In this document: piece by piece, positions 33,421 to 45,483 of the stretch
Layout: each line of letters starts with the position of its first letter
Numbering within the stretch: position 1 is the stretch's first letter
NCBI GenBank assembly: GCA_006384855.1
Contig: VCJN01000458.1
Coordinates: forward strand, 1-64,000
Source of the DNA: Tetraselmis striata
Taxonomy: Eukaryota > Chlorophyta > Chlorodendrophyceae > Chlorodendrales > Chlorodendraceae
Length of the DNA stretch: 64,000 bases
Direction: 5' to 3'
Position numbers and translations under genes: made by a program
Notes under the pieces: generated by a model
Database searches by the model: none
What the model was told of the DNA's origin: nothing
Seen by the model: the letters and a program-made list of their open reading frames with translations, nothing else

Positions 33421-35717
33421 CGTTCTCTACATGTGACACGGAGATTGCCCACCTCATTATATGAAGCCGAGAGTTGTTTATCTGGTCCAAGAATGCTGTC
33501 AGCTCCATCTGCGAGCCTGGCGCAGCCTCCGCCTCCCGCTCCACCACGCGGGCATCCGCATTGCCGTGGTTGCCACTCATACCGATACATACTCGGCTGC
33601 CCGGGTTCGATACTCTTATGGCGCGATATATTGGTACTCTGCTGCGATACACCGCGCGCGTGTACCGGATATACGACTACCTATACATCCATGATACAAG
33701 TTGCTGATGGTAGGATTGGTAGCGCCACAATGTTATGTTTTACATACATACGTAAATTGTAGTAGCTCGGCTGCCCCGATAATCCTTCAATATGACATGC
33801 ACACTGTTCGGATATTCTTATTGTGTAACGCCTTCAGAAGTATCGGTCTATTACATACGGGAATAGTACACCCCTCCACATAAGTCCGGGTTTTGCATTT
33901 TCGATCGCAAAGCGCATGCATGGGCGAGGATAACGCCGGCTGCATGTGCATACATGCTAACTACAGTGGGAATAGTTCGGGCGAACGCCTATTGTGCGCT
34001 TTATACCCACCCGCGCGACAACACGACCATTTGTGGGCGCCCTTTCAAAAACGCGAAATCAGTGCATGGTGCGTTGGCGCCAGAAAGTTGTGGGTTGCGC
34101 CAACCGTCCAAACCTATGGAAATAGCGGCACTCGTCGCACCAAACTCGGTGGATACGGCCCTTGGCATAAGTTGCACACACCGTGCGTGTAGGCCACTGA
34201 AAGCATGTCGCTATAGGCACGACGTGACACCCCAACGACAAGTTGGCCACTGTGGGGAGCAGTTTCGGGGTGAAAATGCTGCTGTTTCTGTGGCGAACGC
34301 ACGTAGGAGAGGCGCTCGATGGCCCCCTTGGTGTAGGGCAATGCTCTACTATGGGGGCGTGTGGTGGAATGCCAGTTGCACCGTTTCGTGGGCAGGGTGG
34401 CGCGGTAGAGGCGTGGATTGTGATTCATATGAAATTCCTTGGAAAATGCTGTGGAAAATGGCATTTTGGCTGGAAGATGTGTGTATCGCTAGGAGGTGGC
34501 ACATGCCAAGTGTTGGTGGTCCGTGGTCATCCACATACATAACTCTCTCGCGCAACTGAGTATGGGGCTTAGACATGCACTTGGCGCAAAGCCACGAGCC
34601 CGATATGGGTGGGCACATGAGGCAGTGAGGGGCAACTTGGATGAACATCTTTGGGGATTTTTTTTCGGGGACCAAAAATTTTTATTTTTGATTATGGAAG
34701 ACTGTTTTCGACGCAAATTTGAACGAGGAATCGCGTGGTATTTTTAAAAAGTTTTTCTGAGCAAACCCTCAGAAGTTATAGCGTTTTAAAGCCAAGGGGG
34801 TGTTGCTGCGCGTGGCCGACACTGATGCCATGCCAGTATCGCAACGCGACATGCACTGGCCGCCGCCCACACGGCTGCACCCCAACCAAATGCACCCGAG
34901 CCCCTCGCCAATGTGTTTCCTCACGCGTTCATGGCCATCCCGCCGTTTGGTTGTCTATTCACGCGCGTCGGCGTGTGCGTGATACCGACCCCGGTTTTGG
35001 TGCAGTTGCAGGCGACGCCCATCCACGCACCAAGTGCAGCGTGATTCCCTAGTCAACGGTCTTTAAGCCTCGGTCTGAGCCACTCGTCATGCAGGTTTTA
35101 TAAAACTATAAAATTCCAGATTCTATAAAACTATAAAATTCCTCTAAGATTCCAGGGTTTCATCTCATATGCCCTACGTTCAGGTACCCTAGACTTCTGA
35201 AGTCTTGAGACTGCCGAAAAGGGACCCCAAACTTATGTGTAGGGGTGTAGATGGCGGGAGGGGGTCACCTGTGCCCAACCCGTTCACCCTCCAACTCCCC
35301 TCCCCCCCTTCCCCGCATAAACACCGTTCATCCGGCAACTGCGGCGTATTCAAGCCATGGTTGCAAAGGCTTAGGTAGGGTGGTTGCGCGACCGCGTGAC
35401 CGCCACGAGGCTCTTTGGCTCAATTCGACTCACCGAACTTGACGGTATATGCCACACTGGCGCTGTGAGCCACACCTTTCCTCTCACGTGCCCAGGTGCA
35501 CCTTTGATTTCCCCCGTGGTGCTGCGCCCATCAAGGGGACGCCTATTCTGTGTCCTTGATGTTGGGGATCCCCGTCGGTATCGGGCTTACGTAAGCCAAA
35601 CATGATCGGAGGTTAGGTTCTGTGGCTGCCTTGACGGAGCGCCTTGCAGTACCGCCCCAAACAATCAGGTTTGAAAGGAACCCGTATTGGAGCTGATCTT
35701 GGAGCTGAAAAGGAGGA
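33421..35717. other. Long region without a recognised gene
   Basis: No domain-bearing frame on either strand. An AT-rich patch lies at 34,660-34,790. A 24-bp unit ending in CTATAAAACTATAAAATTCC is present twice at about 35,096-35,143. Confidence 0.5.
35096..35143. repeat. Two-unit tandem repeat with CTATAAAACTATAAAATTCC
   Basis: Two adjacent near-identical units of about 24 bp. CTATAAAACTATAAAATTCC is the core of the second, with one difference in the first. Confidence 0.7.
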
Positions 35718-36040
35718 CATGCATCGGGCCCAACCGGCGATATGGGGGTTCATCCTCTCGGGCCGTGAGACAGCTGGCATGGGCACGCCCAGGATTAAAA
35801 TTGTCCCAAATTTCCGGTTGCGTTCTGGTAGAGTTCCGGTTGCTTTACGAGCCCCCAGCGCCATCATTGCAGAGCTGAGATTGCGAGGTGGCCATGCTGC
35901 AGCGCGTGCGTTGTGTCACCTCCAGAGGGTACCACCGTCCCGGGTTGCGGCGTGTGTGAAAATTCGTATAAAGTTTCTTCCCGTCCAGCTTCCGGCCCGA
36001 CCTCAGGAACCCGCGTAGGGTCGGCTGGGCCCGCTGCATG
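35718..36040. repeat. Inverted repeat of about 48 bp with a 227-bp spacer
   Basis: The left arm (35,718-35,765) and the reverse complement of the right arm (35,993-36,040) share CATGCA-CGGGCCCA-CCG, GGGTTC and TCGGGCCG with some mismatches. Both arms read into similar peptides (HRAQPAIWGFILSGR and QRAQPTLRGFLRSGR), so an inverted duplication of one sequence or a foldback element fits. Confidence 0.6.
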
Positions 36041-39000
36041 TCGCTGTCAAAAAATACGCGTCGCTACTCATGTACACTACAACAGCCACAGGTTGTCGCG
36101 CCAAGGCACTGCTGTGGTGCAGGGCCGCCGCTGCCGCCCGATCGTTCGCTATATGTGTAGGATACTACCGTGCGCAGTGTAGTACAATGCAGTACAGTGC
36201 GCCCACACCAAACTTCAGAGGGGCTGCAACAGTTTGGGATGGTCGCAAGGGCATGAAACAAACCCGGGTGCGTTCCTCTTGGGGAGGCACGTTTCCGCAT
36301 CGGGAAAGGCGTGGCGCGGGCTCATGAGTCGGCGGTGCTGGAGGCCGCCGGCATCTTGGGCAGCACCGGAAGCAGGTAGTTTCCAAAGGGGGAGTCGAAC
36401 GCTGCGCAAAGCGGCGGCGACGGCAGCGCAGCGGTCAGCGCCTGGAGCGATAGCCGTACTCTACCTGCTATGGATGAGGGGCTCTCGCTGTACCCGAAAT
36501 TAGGGTTTTGTGTTAGGGTTTTACCCCTATGCGGTGCCAGCCTGCCCTTTGCCCACTGTATGCGTCTAAATATCGCCCGCCTGGCCGCCGGACGGCTCCT
36601 GCACGTGAGGTTCTCTCCTAATTGTATCTCCCTCTCTCTCAATGCAGCGGTCGGGCCGGCGGGGCAGCAAGGGGGGGGGGGGGGGGGGGGGGGGGATTTC
36701 AAAGAGGCTTTGGCCAATAGTCGCAGGAGAGCAAGACCCAGGGCGTAGCCCACCCCCGGAGCAACTCGGCGAGATCGGGTTTAGGGTTTATGATTAAGGG
36801 TTATAAACCCTAAAAACCAAAGGACTATACAATCCGCCCGTTGCCCGTCAATTCATCCCCATTTCAAAGTCAATGCCCAGGCAGACAGTGCGGGGCAGCG
36901 CGCACCTAGGTAGTAGGCGGTGGCCTTCTCCGCCTGCGCCAGCGCCGCCTTCTTCCCCTGCGCCGCCCACACCCAGCACGCCCGCCGTCAGCCCCTGCCG
37001 CAGCCCCGCCCATGCACTTCATGCCCGGCAGCCGCACACCCCACCCCCCCCCACCCCCTGGCTTCGCCTTTCTCCCCCCCGGCCTGCCGGTGGAGCGCGC
37101 CGCACCTTCTGGATCTCCGCCTTGTGGCGCTCCGATATCTCCCACTTGTCCTTCCCCTGCCAGCCCGCAGGCCCCCATCAGGTCATGGGCTTCCCAGCAC
37201 CTGGCAGGGGCACAGACCCCCCTCCCTCCCGCCCCTCGTGGCGCACTTGTTGTAAACAGAGGAATGGGAGAGCAGGGGGGGGGGGGGGGGAGGGGGCCAC
37301 CTGCTGCTGCGCAGCCGCCTTTGCTTGCTCCGTCTTCACCACCACCGGACCGGTGCGCCTGCCATCATCGAGGGACACACGCGTGCATGCCGTCACGGCG
37401 TCACGCGGGTGCGCAAGCAACCCACCCAAAGGGGAAGGTGGGGGGGAGGGGGGGCTCACCTGGGCTGGGTAACGGGGCCGCCGACGCCGCTGGGCCGCAG
37501 CGCCTCCTCTTTCGCGCGCTTTATCCGGGCTGCGTCACTGCGGGCGGCATCACGCAGTCCGTTGGTCTCTCGAGGGCAGAGCGCGAACCGTGGTGGGAGT
37601 CGCCCAGAGCAGGAGCAGGATGGCACGTGTGCGCAGCAACCAAGCAAGCGAGAGAAGGGGTAGGAGAGACCTCACATGGAGCTGAGGGCGGTGCTAGGGC
37701 ATCACTGCCTCCCACGCTTAGTGTGACACAGCTGATTCCTTGAACAACCCAAAAATACTCGACAAACAATTCGCCGACCGGAGTTGTGGCACTGCGAGGC
37801 GGTCATTTGGCTTGATGGCCCGCGCGAAGGCGGAGCTGTCGCCTACAAATGCCGACGGGGCGAGCTGTAGCGGCTATTGACTGGATTGCTGCCTCGTGGA
37901 TACGCTGCAGTTTTTTCGCTGTTACCTATCCTGTCCCGGGGGCGAAAAAAAAAGGGGAACCGGTCGACCCCCACCCCTCCCTCCCTCCTCCACCCCAACC
38001 ACCCCACCCCACCCTCGGCGCATTGGGCTGAGGACTCGGAGGTACCTGGCGCCCGGCGGCTCGTCCCGCTTGCGCTTGCCAGGTTCGTCTGCCATGGCGC
38101 GCCCTCACCTAGCCGCCCTCCGCGCCACGACGACAGCGCCTGCCCGAGGCGCGTGCCGGGTGGGCGCGGTATGGCGTGAGGGGTGGAGGGTCGGTAGAGG
38201 GCGCAACCGGCCGGCGCAGAGTGATGGTGGAGTGGAGGAGATGGCCGGGGTAGCCAGATAATCCTGTCCGCAGCTGCTGTCGGAAGAATATCCGGGCGCT
38301 GCGCCAAATCCGGCGGGCTGCAGGGGAGCAGTGACAGTGCCGACGAGGGCTATCAGCAGCGTGGAGGGAGGGGGCTGTTTGGGGATGCGGGAGCCGAGTG
38401 AAGTGGTGTGCCCTCAGCCCCGCAGCAGGTCATGGCGCAGCCTCGTTACAAAACTTATCGGTGGTTCGATATGAGGGCTAGGATGACGACAGGCTGCTTG
38501 CGGACCCACGGCGGTGTCCCCCCCGCCGTACCAGTAGTGCTCTAATTCTGGGGAACTGCCTTTTTTGTAATTCACACCAGTAGTGCTGTAGCGACTACCT
38601 GTAGGTTGAGGAGCTGCGATTCTGCACGATTGCGCGGCGCGGCGGCGGCGTGGCATGTAAAATACTTCGAATAATCTTACATCATGATCGATATAATATA
38701 CGGACTTAATAGGATTTTACATGTCGTCATATTTTATTGGATCGGATTTCATTTACTTTATATTGGTACTACTCGGACTGTTGCACATGCCCTCTATTAA
38801 TATATTTATTTGCCAAGCTCCCGGGTAATAGGATGTTGTGGGTACGCAAACACAGAGTACATGGTAAAACATACCGATGCCCCCTTGCGCATGTGCGCGT
38901 GCGCACCTTACAGGTAACAGCGCGACCACACGGCCAACCTGTTGATTGGATGAGTGACAGATGCAGCCAAGCTACGGTTGAGCACTTGCATGAGCGGGTC

Positions 39001-39360
39001 GCATGATCGCGCATTCCCTTCACGGAGCACCAGGAGCATGTGATAACTAGTGATGCTCGTGTTTGTTGTATGCAAATTGAAAGAAAGTAGGCGCTACTTT
39101 GTTCTGTTTTTCTTTGTTAGACGATGGCAGCGCAGATGGCCAGATCTGACGTACATGCATGCCCGCCCCCCTCCCTGGGCCTGTCTCATCCCAACTCGTC
39201 TACATTCTGTGCCCTGCAGTACCACATGCACATAACGAGCATCCCAGAGCTGCTGGCTGCGCTTCAGGTGCGCTTGATCCTGCAGCTGTTTTGCTCACAG
39301 CAGCACTACCACAGCATAGCCATGCAATGCAATGCACTCTACCGTAGGTACTGGCACATT
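36041..39360. other. Long region without a recognised gene
   Basis: Contains TTTAGGG-like motifs (36,497-36,526 and 36,777-36,820), G-runs at about 36,670-36,694 and 37,276-37,290, and GC-rich sequence at 36,870-38,260 where long frames arise from composition. One exon-like block (39,219-39,268) is flanked by good splice-site sequences, but no partner exons were found. Confidence 0.45.
36497..36820. repeat. Interstitial telomere-like motifs
   Basis: AATTAGGGTTTTGTGTTAGG near 36,499 and GGGTTTAGGGTTTATGATTA, then CCCTAAAAACC, near 36,778-36,820. These are degenerate TTTAGGG/TTTTAGGG units in both orientations. Confidence 0.55.
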
Positions 39361-39365
39361 TTACA
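39361..39365 (-). terminator. Likely TGTAA polyadenylation motif of the EF-hand gene
   Basis: TGTAA on the minus strand, about 150 nt after the stop codon at 39,516. Confidence 0.45.
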
Positions 39366-39515
39366 ATCGGCAATCCCAAGGTGTATGTAAGGGACCAATA
39401 TATTCCCAGACTGAGGCTACACGGTCGGCACACAATGTGCATGGTCAGTTAAGACTTTGCTATCCTTACGCTAGCATCTTTGAGCAAGTTATGCAAACCT
39501 TGAGTGTTGCTGCTT

Positions 39516-40262
39516 TCACATCAATGACACCAGGCGTGTCACCAGCTCCATGTAGTCGATGTACCCGTCATTGTTGACGTCAGCTTCTTCGAGCAGCTTC
39601 TTGGCAACATCTTCCTCCATCGGCGCGGCCCCAGTTTTGGTTAGCAGCTTCAGCAGGACGTCCGAGGACACCTTGCCGGTGCCATCCTTGTCCAACGCCG
39701 AAAAAGCGGCCACGAGCCCCTCCTGCGATGCCGACGTGTTGGCTGGTGGCTCCATCATATGCTTGCTCATCATCTTGAGAAACTCCGTCCACTCAATCTT
39801 CCCGTCCTTGTTATAATCTCCCTCCTCAAACATGGTCTGCAGCTCCTCCTGAGTGGCGGTGTACCCCTGGGACAGCAGGCACTTCTCCACCTCCTCAACC
39901 GTGATGCTGCCATCCCCGTTGCGATCGTACAGGTTGAACTTTTCCTCCAACGACTCCAGGAGTGATTCACTGATGGTATGGTACAGCTCCTCGTCCGGCG
40001 TAGGCTCCTCCACGCCCCACTTCTTGCACATCTCCGTAAGGAAGTCGCGCCAGACGACACGCTCCTTCCCCGCAAACAGCGCGTCCATGGTGCCCTGCGG
40101 GAGGCGGTACTCGCCGTTGTCCATCAGCGTGAGCATCTCCTTGCGGCTGATGGACCCGTCGCAGTTCAGGTCCAGCCTGACGAAAGAGTCGCGCAGCTTC
40201 CCAATCATCTTCCTCCTCCGCTGTTCTGCTTGCTTCTGTCCGCCGAAACCACCGCGTGCCAT
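39516..40262 (-). CDS. Six-EF-hand calcium-binding protein (calmodulin-like superfamily)
   Basis: A 248-residue intronless protein. Canonical calcium loops are visible at residues 31-42 (DLNCDGSISRKE), 113-124 (DRNGDGSITVEE), 149-160 (DYNKDGKIEWTE) and 228-239 (DVNNDGYIDYME), each with Asp at positions 1 and 3 or 5, Gly at 6 and Glu at 12. The loop at 191-202 (DKDGTGKVSSDV) lacks the Glu at 12 and probably binds weakly; a degenerate unit around 60-77 pairs with the first loop. Six units in three pairs is a calbindin-like count, not calmodulin's four. The N-terminus is basic (QKQAEQRRRKM) and might contact membrane or target. The ATG at 40,262 is used because upstream in-frame codons have no ATG. 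Likely a cytosolic calcium sensor or buffer; the target is unknown. It lies head-to-head with the methyltransferase gene, 1.5 kb away. Confidence 0.88.
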   Translation of the reverse strand: MARGGFGGQKQAEQRRRKMIGKLRDSFVRLDLNCDGSISRKEMLTLMDNGEYRLPQGTMDALFAGKERVVWRDFLTEMCKKWGVEEPTPDEELYHTISESLLESLEEKFNLYDRNGDGSITVEEVEKCLLSQGYTATQEELQTMFEEGDYNKDGKIEWTEFLKMMSKHMMEPPANTSASQEGLVAAFSALDKDGTGKVSSDVLLKLLTKTGAAPMEEDVAKKLLEEADVNNDGYIDYMELVTRLVSLM

Positions 40263-41743
40263 CTCGTCTGTCGCCGATCGCCGACTGCTCTGAAAAAAAC
40301 TACTCGCGCGCGGGCAAGAGGCGTTCACGCCGGTTGCTGCACGGACGTTCCCGGGCGCCTTCTTTTGCTGTTACGCAAAGGCACAGGCGAAAGCACTGGC
40401 CGCAGCACCGCAGACGGATGGCCGCGTTGGACTGTGTCGGCCCGCAGGTTTCAGTACGTACAGACTGGGCGTGGGTAGGGTTGTGAACGGAAGTATGCTT
40501 ACGGCGTTATGGGGTCGGTGTGGGTGTGAGCAGCGGCATGTCGCTGTATCCGCGCCGCGCGCCTGCGCGGTGCCCTGTACAGGCTGTAATGCTTAGCATC
40601 ACCATAATTTATCGGTACTGGTGGTAATCCTTACCAGAAAGACGGCAAGTACGGCTACCACAGCACCCGAGTACTCGTACCAAGGATTCCCCCTGCGCGG
40701 CTGCGCGCGTCCTGGCAACGTCGCACGTGCGATGCAGCAAATGTTAATTACATCAGGGCTTTCCCAACCGCGCACTACAAACATGCAGCAAATGTTAGTC
40801 GCGATTACGGACACCCTGTAACCAAAAAGATAAAATTACGGACACAACAGTCCTTTTTAACATTCCAAGCAGGGTCTCGCGGGTTTGCGACTGTAGAAGT
40901 ACGACTACTAGACGAATTATTGACGTTTCATAACGAACTATCCGTTTAGTGAACCAAATCCCGAACTCAAGAATCCGGCCATGTCGCGCCATCGGCCCGT
41001 CATTTGAGGGTGCCTTCCCGAGAAAGTGTCACTTCGCGGAGTCGGCACCTCCATGCAGCAGAGCAATCGCTTTCAGTTCCGGGATTGTCAGCGTTAGTTA
41101 GTGTTTCGGTGAGTCTTCGTTATTCCACCCGCCGCTGTGCGGTACCTGCAGCGTAAAAACGACAACCCCAAGTACATTATTCCATCACCTTAAACATTGC
41201 TCGAATTCTAAATAGGATTGCTATGGAAGTCTCCGCGTACGTATGTAGCAACAACCGGCGAAAAACTCGTCAGCATAAATATTGGACTACACGACACATT
41301 GCGCGTACATATCGTCCTATATTTTAAAATTAATTAAGTCGTTTTGCGCCGCCAGTCGGCCAGCCCGCCGTCAAGCAGTGACGGAGGGGCCGTCGTCGAG
41401 GGTGTCGAGCGAAGCGCCGCCACCTTGCTCAAGGCACGGGCCTCCCGGCCGGCCGGCAGCGCACAGCAGTTAGCGACTACCTTATCGGTACCAAGAGCTG
41501 CACCATCGTGAATACAGCGCTGTTTGGCACTGCTGCCCCTGAATCTGCCCGCCTTTGCGTCGGTGCCGCATCCAGCCTCGCCAGCCCCCCGAGCACACAC
41601 CTCCGATCAGCTGTCGTCAACGCGCCCCGATAGGAAGCAGCATCGAGCTCACCCCCGACTGCTCTGGCCGGCGAGCTGTCGCACCCGTTCATCCACACGA
41701 GGGTGCAGGCGGGTGCTTCACATTCGAGTGGCTGCGCGGAGGG
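40263..41743. other. Divergent intergenic region between EF-hand and methyltransferase genes
   Basis: Holds the 5' flanks of both genes. No TATA box stood out. Short repeats of ATGCAGCAAATGTTA occur near 40,731-40,800 (two copies). No coding sequence seen. Confidence 0.5.
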
Positions 41744-43273
41744 ATGGCTGCTTCACTCGAGCAGCAGGACCCCCCCAGCAGTCCCGGGGCAGCGCACCGA
41801 GCGGGGCCGGAGGAGGCCAACTCCCAGGGCAGCGCGGACAGCAGCGCTTATGTATTCCAGCTATGGGCCAGCACCGGCGGATTAGCGGGCAACCAAGATG
41901 AGATATGCGCCGGGGATGACGTCTTTGTGAGCTTGCGGTCTGATAAAGACACTGGGAAGGCGAAAGTGCTTGAGGTGATTGACGACCCAAAGCACAGGTA
42001 CCACGGGAGAATGAAGGTACCGCCCCCAGAACACCCCGCCCCCTGGAGTCTGCGGTGATGTCAGGAGGGCTGCACGCGCGCAGCCGCCACCCCCTGGCTT
42101 ACAGATGTGACTGGTCCTGTCCCCACCAGGTGCTGTACTATGATGGCTCAGGCCACTACCATGTGCGGCCAACAAAGATGACAAAGGTGCGGGTCGCCTC
42201 TGGTTTGCTCTCATCACTGCGTGGCCACATGCCCCCCGCGGCGACACATACCCTAATTATCTCAGCAGCCGGCGGTGGCATGCAGATTCACTATGGTGGG
42301 CAAAAGAAGGTTCTCATCGTGCCAGAGACATCTGACTTCCGGATCATGGCGAGGTGGGCGGTTGCCCCCCCCCCCCCCCCCCCCCCGTCTCCACCTCTCC
42401 ACCTCTCCGCACTGGCAGTGTTGGCGTGGCGCCACTGCGTGCAGCTGAGTGTCTGCGCTCAAGGGGTGTGGAGGTGTTCTGTACGCACGCGTGATGGCGC
42501 GGCATGTCATTCAGGGCAAGGAACCCCCGCTGCCCCGCCGCAGGACCCAAATCGAGGCGGACGACCGCGTGATCGACATCGGCAGCTCGTACGGGGTGTG
42601 CACCAACATCCTGGCGCAGTACTGCCGGAACAATGTGCTTGGCATCGACATCGCCCTGGATATGGTGACGGCCGCGCGGGAGCGCTATCCCGAGCAGGAG
42701 TTCGTCCAGTTTGATGCGCTGGAGGAGCGGCAGCGGCTGGTCCAGGCGTGCGCGGGGGCGGACAAGGTTTTCCTTGACTTGGGCGGGAACAGGCCGATGG
42801 AGTCCATCGTCGCGCTGCTGCCCGTCCTCCTGAGCGCGGTCGGCCCTGCGCTGGTGGTGGTAAAGAACAGGGAGCTGGCAAAGTACGCGCTGAAGCACAT
42901 CCAGAACTGGGCGGGGGATGCGGCCAGCGCGGGCGTTATCGTCAGGCACGAGGAGTGGTGGCGGAACATGGAGCTGCACTGCGAGCAGCTGCGCTCCCAG
43001 CGGGGGGCGAAGAAGCCGTCCCCGTACCAGCTGGCGGAGTACAGCGGGGTGGCGCCGGTGCGCTTCTTCAAGTACCCGCTCCACTACAAGCACCGCGAGA
43101 CGGCGGCGGGGGTGCGGATCTGCAGGTACTACAACTACGGGGTCTGCCCGGATCCGGCATCCTGCAGCTACGACCACGGCCACTGCCATCACTGCGGGGA
43201 AGCGGGCCACATAGCGAAGAACTGCCTGGCCGGCATCCCCCGCCCACCCCCGCCCACGGCGGCGGCTCGGTAG
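41744..43273 (+). CDS. SAM-dependent methyltransferase with CCCH and CCHC zinc fingers
   Basis: Exons 41744-42016, 42130-42186, 42286-42353 and 42544-43273 join in phase to 375 residues. The first 130 residues have no family I recognise (YVFQLWASTGG, GDDVFVSLRSDKDTGKAKVL, VLYYDGSGHYHVRPTKMTK). Motif I of a class I methyltransferase is VIDIGSSYG (142-150), followed by VLGIDIALDMV with the acidic residue expected to hold the SAM ribose, and VFLDLGGNRP later. The C-terminus has a CCCH finger (Cys326, Cys334, Cys340, His344; spacing 7-5-3) directly followed by a zinc knuckle (Cys347, Cys350, His355, Cys360). CCCH and CCHC fingers usually bind RNA, so an RNA substrate is my inference. The ATG at 41,744 is the first in frame before the conserved part; upstream in-frame codons lack ATG. 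Intron 3 starts with a long C-tract. Confidence 0.85.
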
Positions 43274-45398
43274 ACGGGGGTGGTCTTTCAATTTTAAACT
43301 GGCCGGAATCGCCTGTCCATAGAGTGGGTTCTCCTGCCGGTAACTCTGTACGCTGAGAGGTTTCCCCGACCGGTTTCGGTCCTCCTGCCTTCCTACCATG
43401 ACTATCCTGTCAAGCTGGCTGCTCAGCAGCAAGAACGGCACTCAACTGCGGACGAAACAGATATTTCCATTATCAATAAAGATATTCTTTACCCGAAACC
43501 AGCCCAGGCACCCTGAACTCAACGCCTGCGGGTGGGACAGCTGCCATCAGCACCGCGTGGAATCCCTGGTATCCAGCCGTATTGCATGCCTGTGCTTGTT
43601 TGTCGATGCACCTGCCTGCTCTGGACAACCACCCCACATAGCGCTACACCCCTCCACAAAAGTCATAGCCCCCTTTCTCGTCCGCGCTTGCGAATAGCAG
43701 GGCAGCTGAATCTAGGGTTTGTGACCTGAAAACCTGGAAGGTTGCACATTATGCTCAGCCTTTGTCACCATAGGGTGTAAGCAAGCCCTTTGGCCCTAAC
43801 AAGTGCCCTACAGGACTGGCACTTGCGCCACACTGAGCGTTTCCAGTGTACCCCCACAACAACGGGGGTTGGTGCCCCGCACGCCCCGCCGCGCATGCAT
43901 CGACCATTGCATGGTGGGATGGCCATGGGTGGGCGAGGAAACGTGCCAGCAAAGAGGCTAGGAGATTTTTGGGTGGGGTGGGGCCATAGTGGCGTGCGCC
44001 CGTGCACGATGTGGCATGGTACCATCGCCATAGATTGCAGAGCTGCCTTGTGGTGCAGCTCTCAAACTCGCGGTATCGCTGAGTGCGTTGCGAGGAAACG
44101 TCGGAAAATTTTCACATAAATGCCAATGAAATCAACGCGAGCATGGCTACAACTTATCCACCTCTGGCATGCGGTCGTCTGAGAGGATTTAGGCAGTTTT
44201 CGATCTTTTAGAAATAAGAGGTCGAAATATGACGTCTGTGTCAGGGTGTGGTCGACTCACACATATTGGCGTGAAACTTTACGCTAAGTGGATCTCAAAA
44301 CCTGATACACGATGGCGGGACAGTTTGTTGCATGTACTCATGCACGGACTTGGCACATGCCCCCCTTGAGCGATACCCACGGCCGCCATGCCGCCCCCCC
44401 CCCCTTTCACAGCATTATTTCCACCAGCATCGACGCATCAAGGTGCACGCGATTGCCGTCCCACTGGGCTCACTGGCTCATGCGGCCAGGCACTACTATA
44501 GACCCTGGGTAACATGCATGCACGCGCGCACGGTCTCAGTGTAGCCGCGCATGGGCATGTGGATCGAACTCGCAAACCCCATAATTATGTGGAGGGTGTA
44601 GTTATGTCATGACAAAACAAACCACCCCACGTCCCATTTCTGCACAATCCTGGTTTTGACCCCCACCCCCCCCCCACCCCCCCCCCCCACTCCCCGCCCC
44701 GAGATGATGGCTTTATTATTTTTAATCACCCCCCCCCCCCCCCCCGCTCCTCCGTGCGCGCGCGCGATAAGGTACTTACCAATATCGCCGACCGGTGTGG
44801 GGTGGTTCATGTCCGCAGCAAATGTTGCTGTCTCAATCGCACTTATCTAACCGGTACCACTCGCCATTGCTCAAAGGCACTGAACAAGTGGATATATGCC
44901 CCCGCGACGAGTAATTTAAGACATGGGACGACGGAAAAGAATTGTGAATGTAACCTCCCCCCCCCCCCCCCCCCCCGGGCAGGGAGTCAAAGAACGTATA
45001 TAAACTTATTATATTAGATCATCGCGGATTTCAACAAAATATTACACCCTTGCACGAAAGTCTGGGTTTCGCGCGTCCAACTTGCCTATACGTCGCATCA
45101 TCGACGAGGCCGAATGCGCATGCCTCGAGACGACCAAGCACCGTTTGTCACATGCATGCTACTGAGGGTATGCCACCTTCGGGCAAAAAAGCTTTGAAGG
45201 CGCGTCATGCTCAACCGGTCATCGCCGCAATCGTTGCCGAGCGCTTTTTCAATTTCGCGAACTAAACATTAGTGTGTGGCGATATGGTGCTGCAAAACCA
45301 CATGTTAAGCTATCCGTGCGCATCAACAGCAATGCGAAATACCTGCCACCGTAATATTGACATCACGTCATCACCCTTTGCACGGTACTTCGCATGGT
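43274..45398. other. Intergenic, no gene recognised
   Basis: No domain-bearing frame. C-runs at about 44,395-44,404, 44,666-44,687, 44,729-44,745 and 44,958-44,976. The left target-site duplication of the LINE lies at the right edge. Confidence 0.5.
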
Positions 45399-45411
45399 AT
45401 TCACCATGCGG
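45399..45411. repeat. Left target-site duplication of the LINE
   Basis: ATTCACCATGCGG, repeated exactly at 49,590-49,602 on the far side of the element. Confidence 0.85.
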
Positions 45412-45483
45412 TAAATCGGCACCACCCATATCACACCACCCATAAAAGAGGCGGGCCGACCAGCCCACCGACCGGCCGCCGGC

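Noticed and set aside
36873-37743. Overlapping 200-codon frames
   Set aside because: Pro-rich composition produced by C-rich sequence; no domain and no exon structure.
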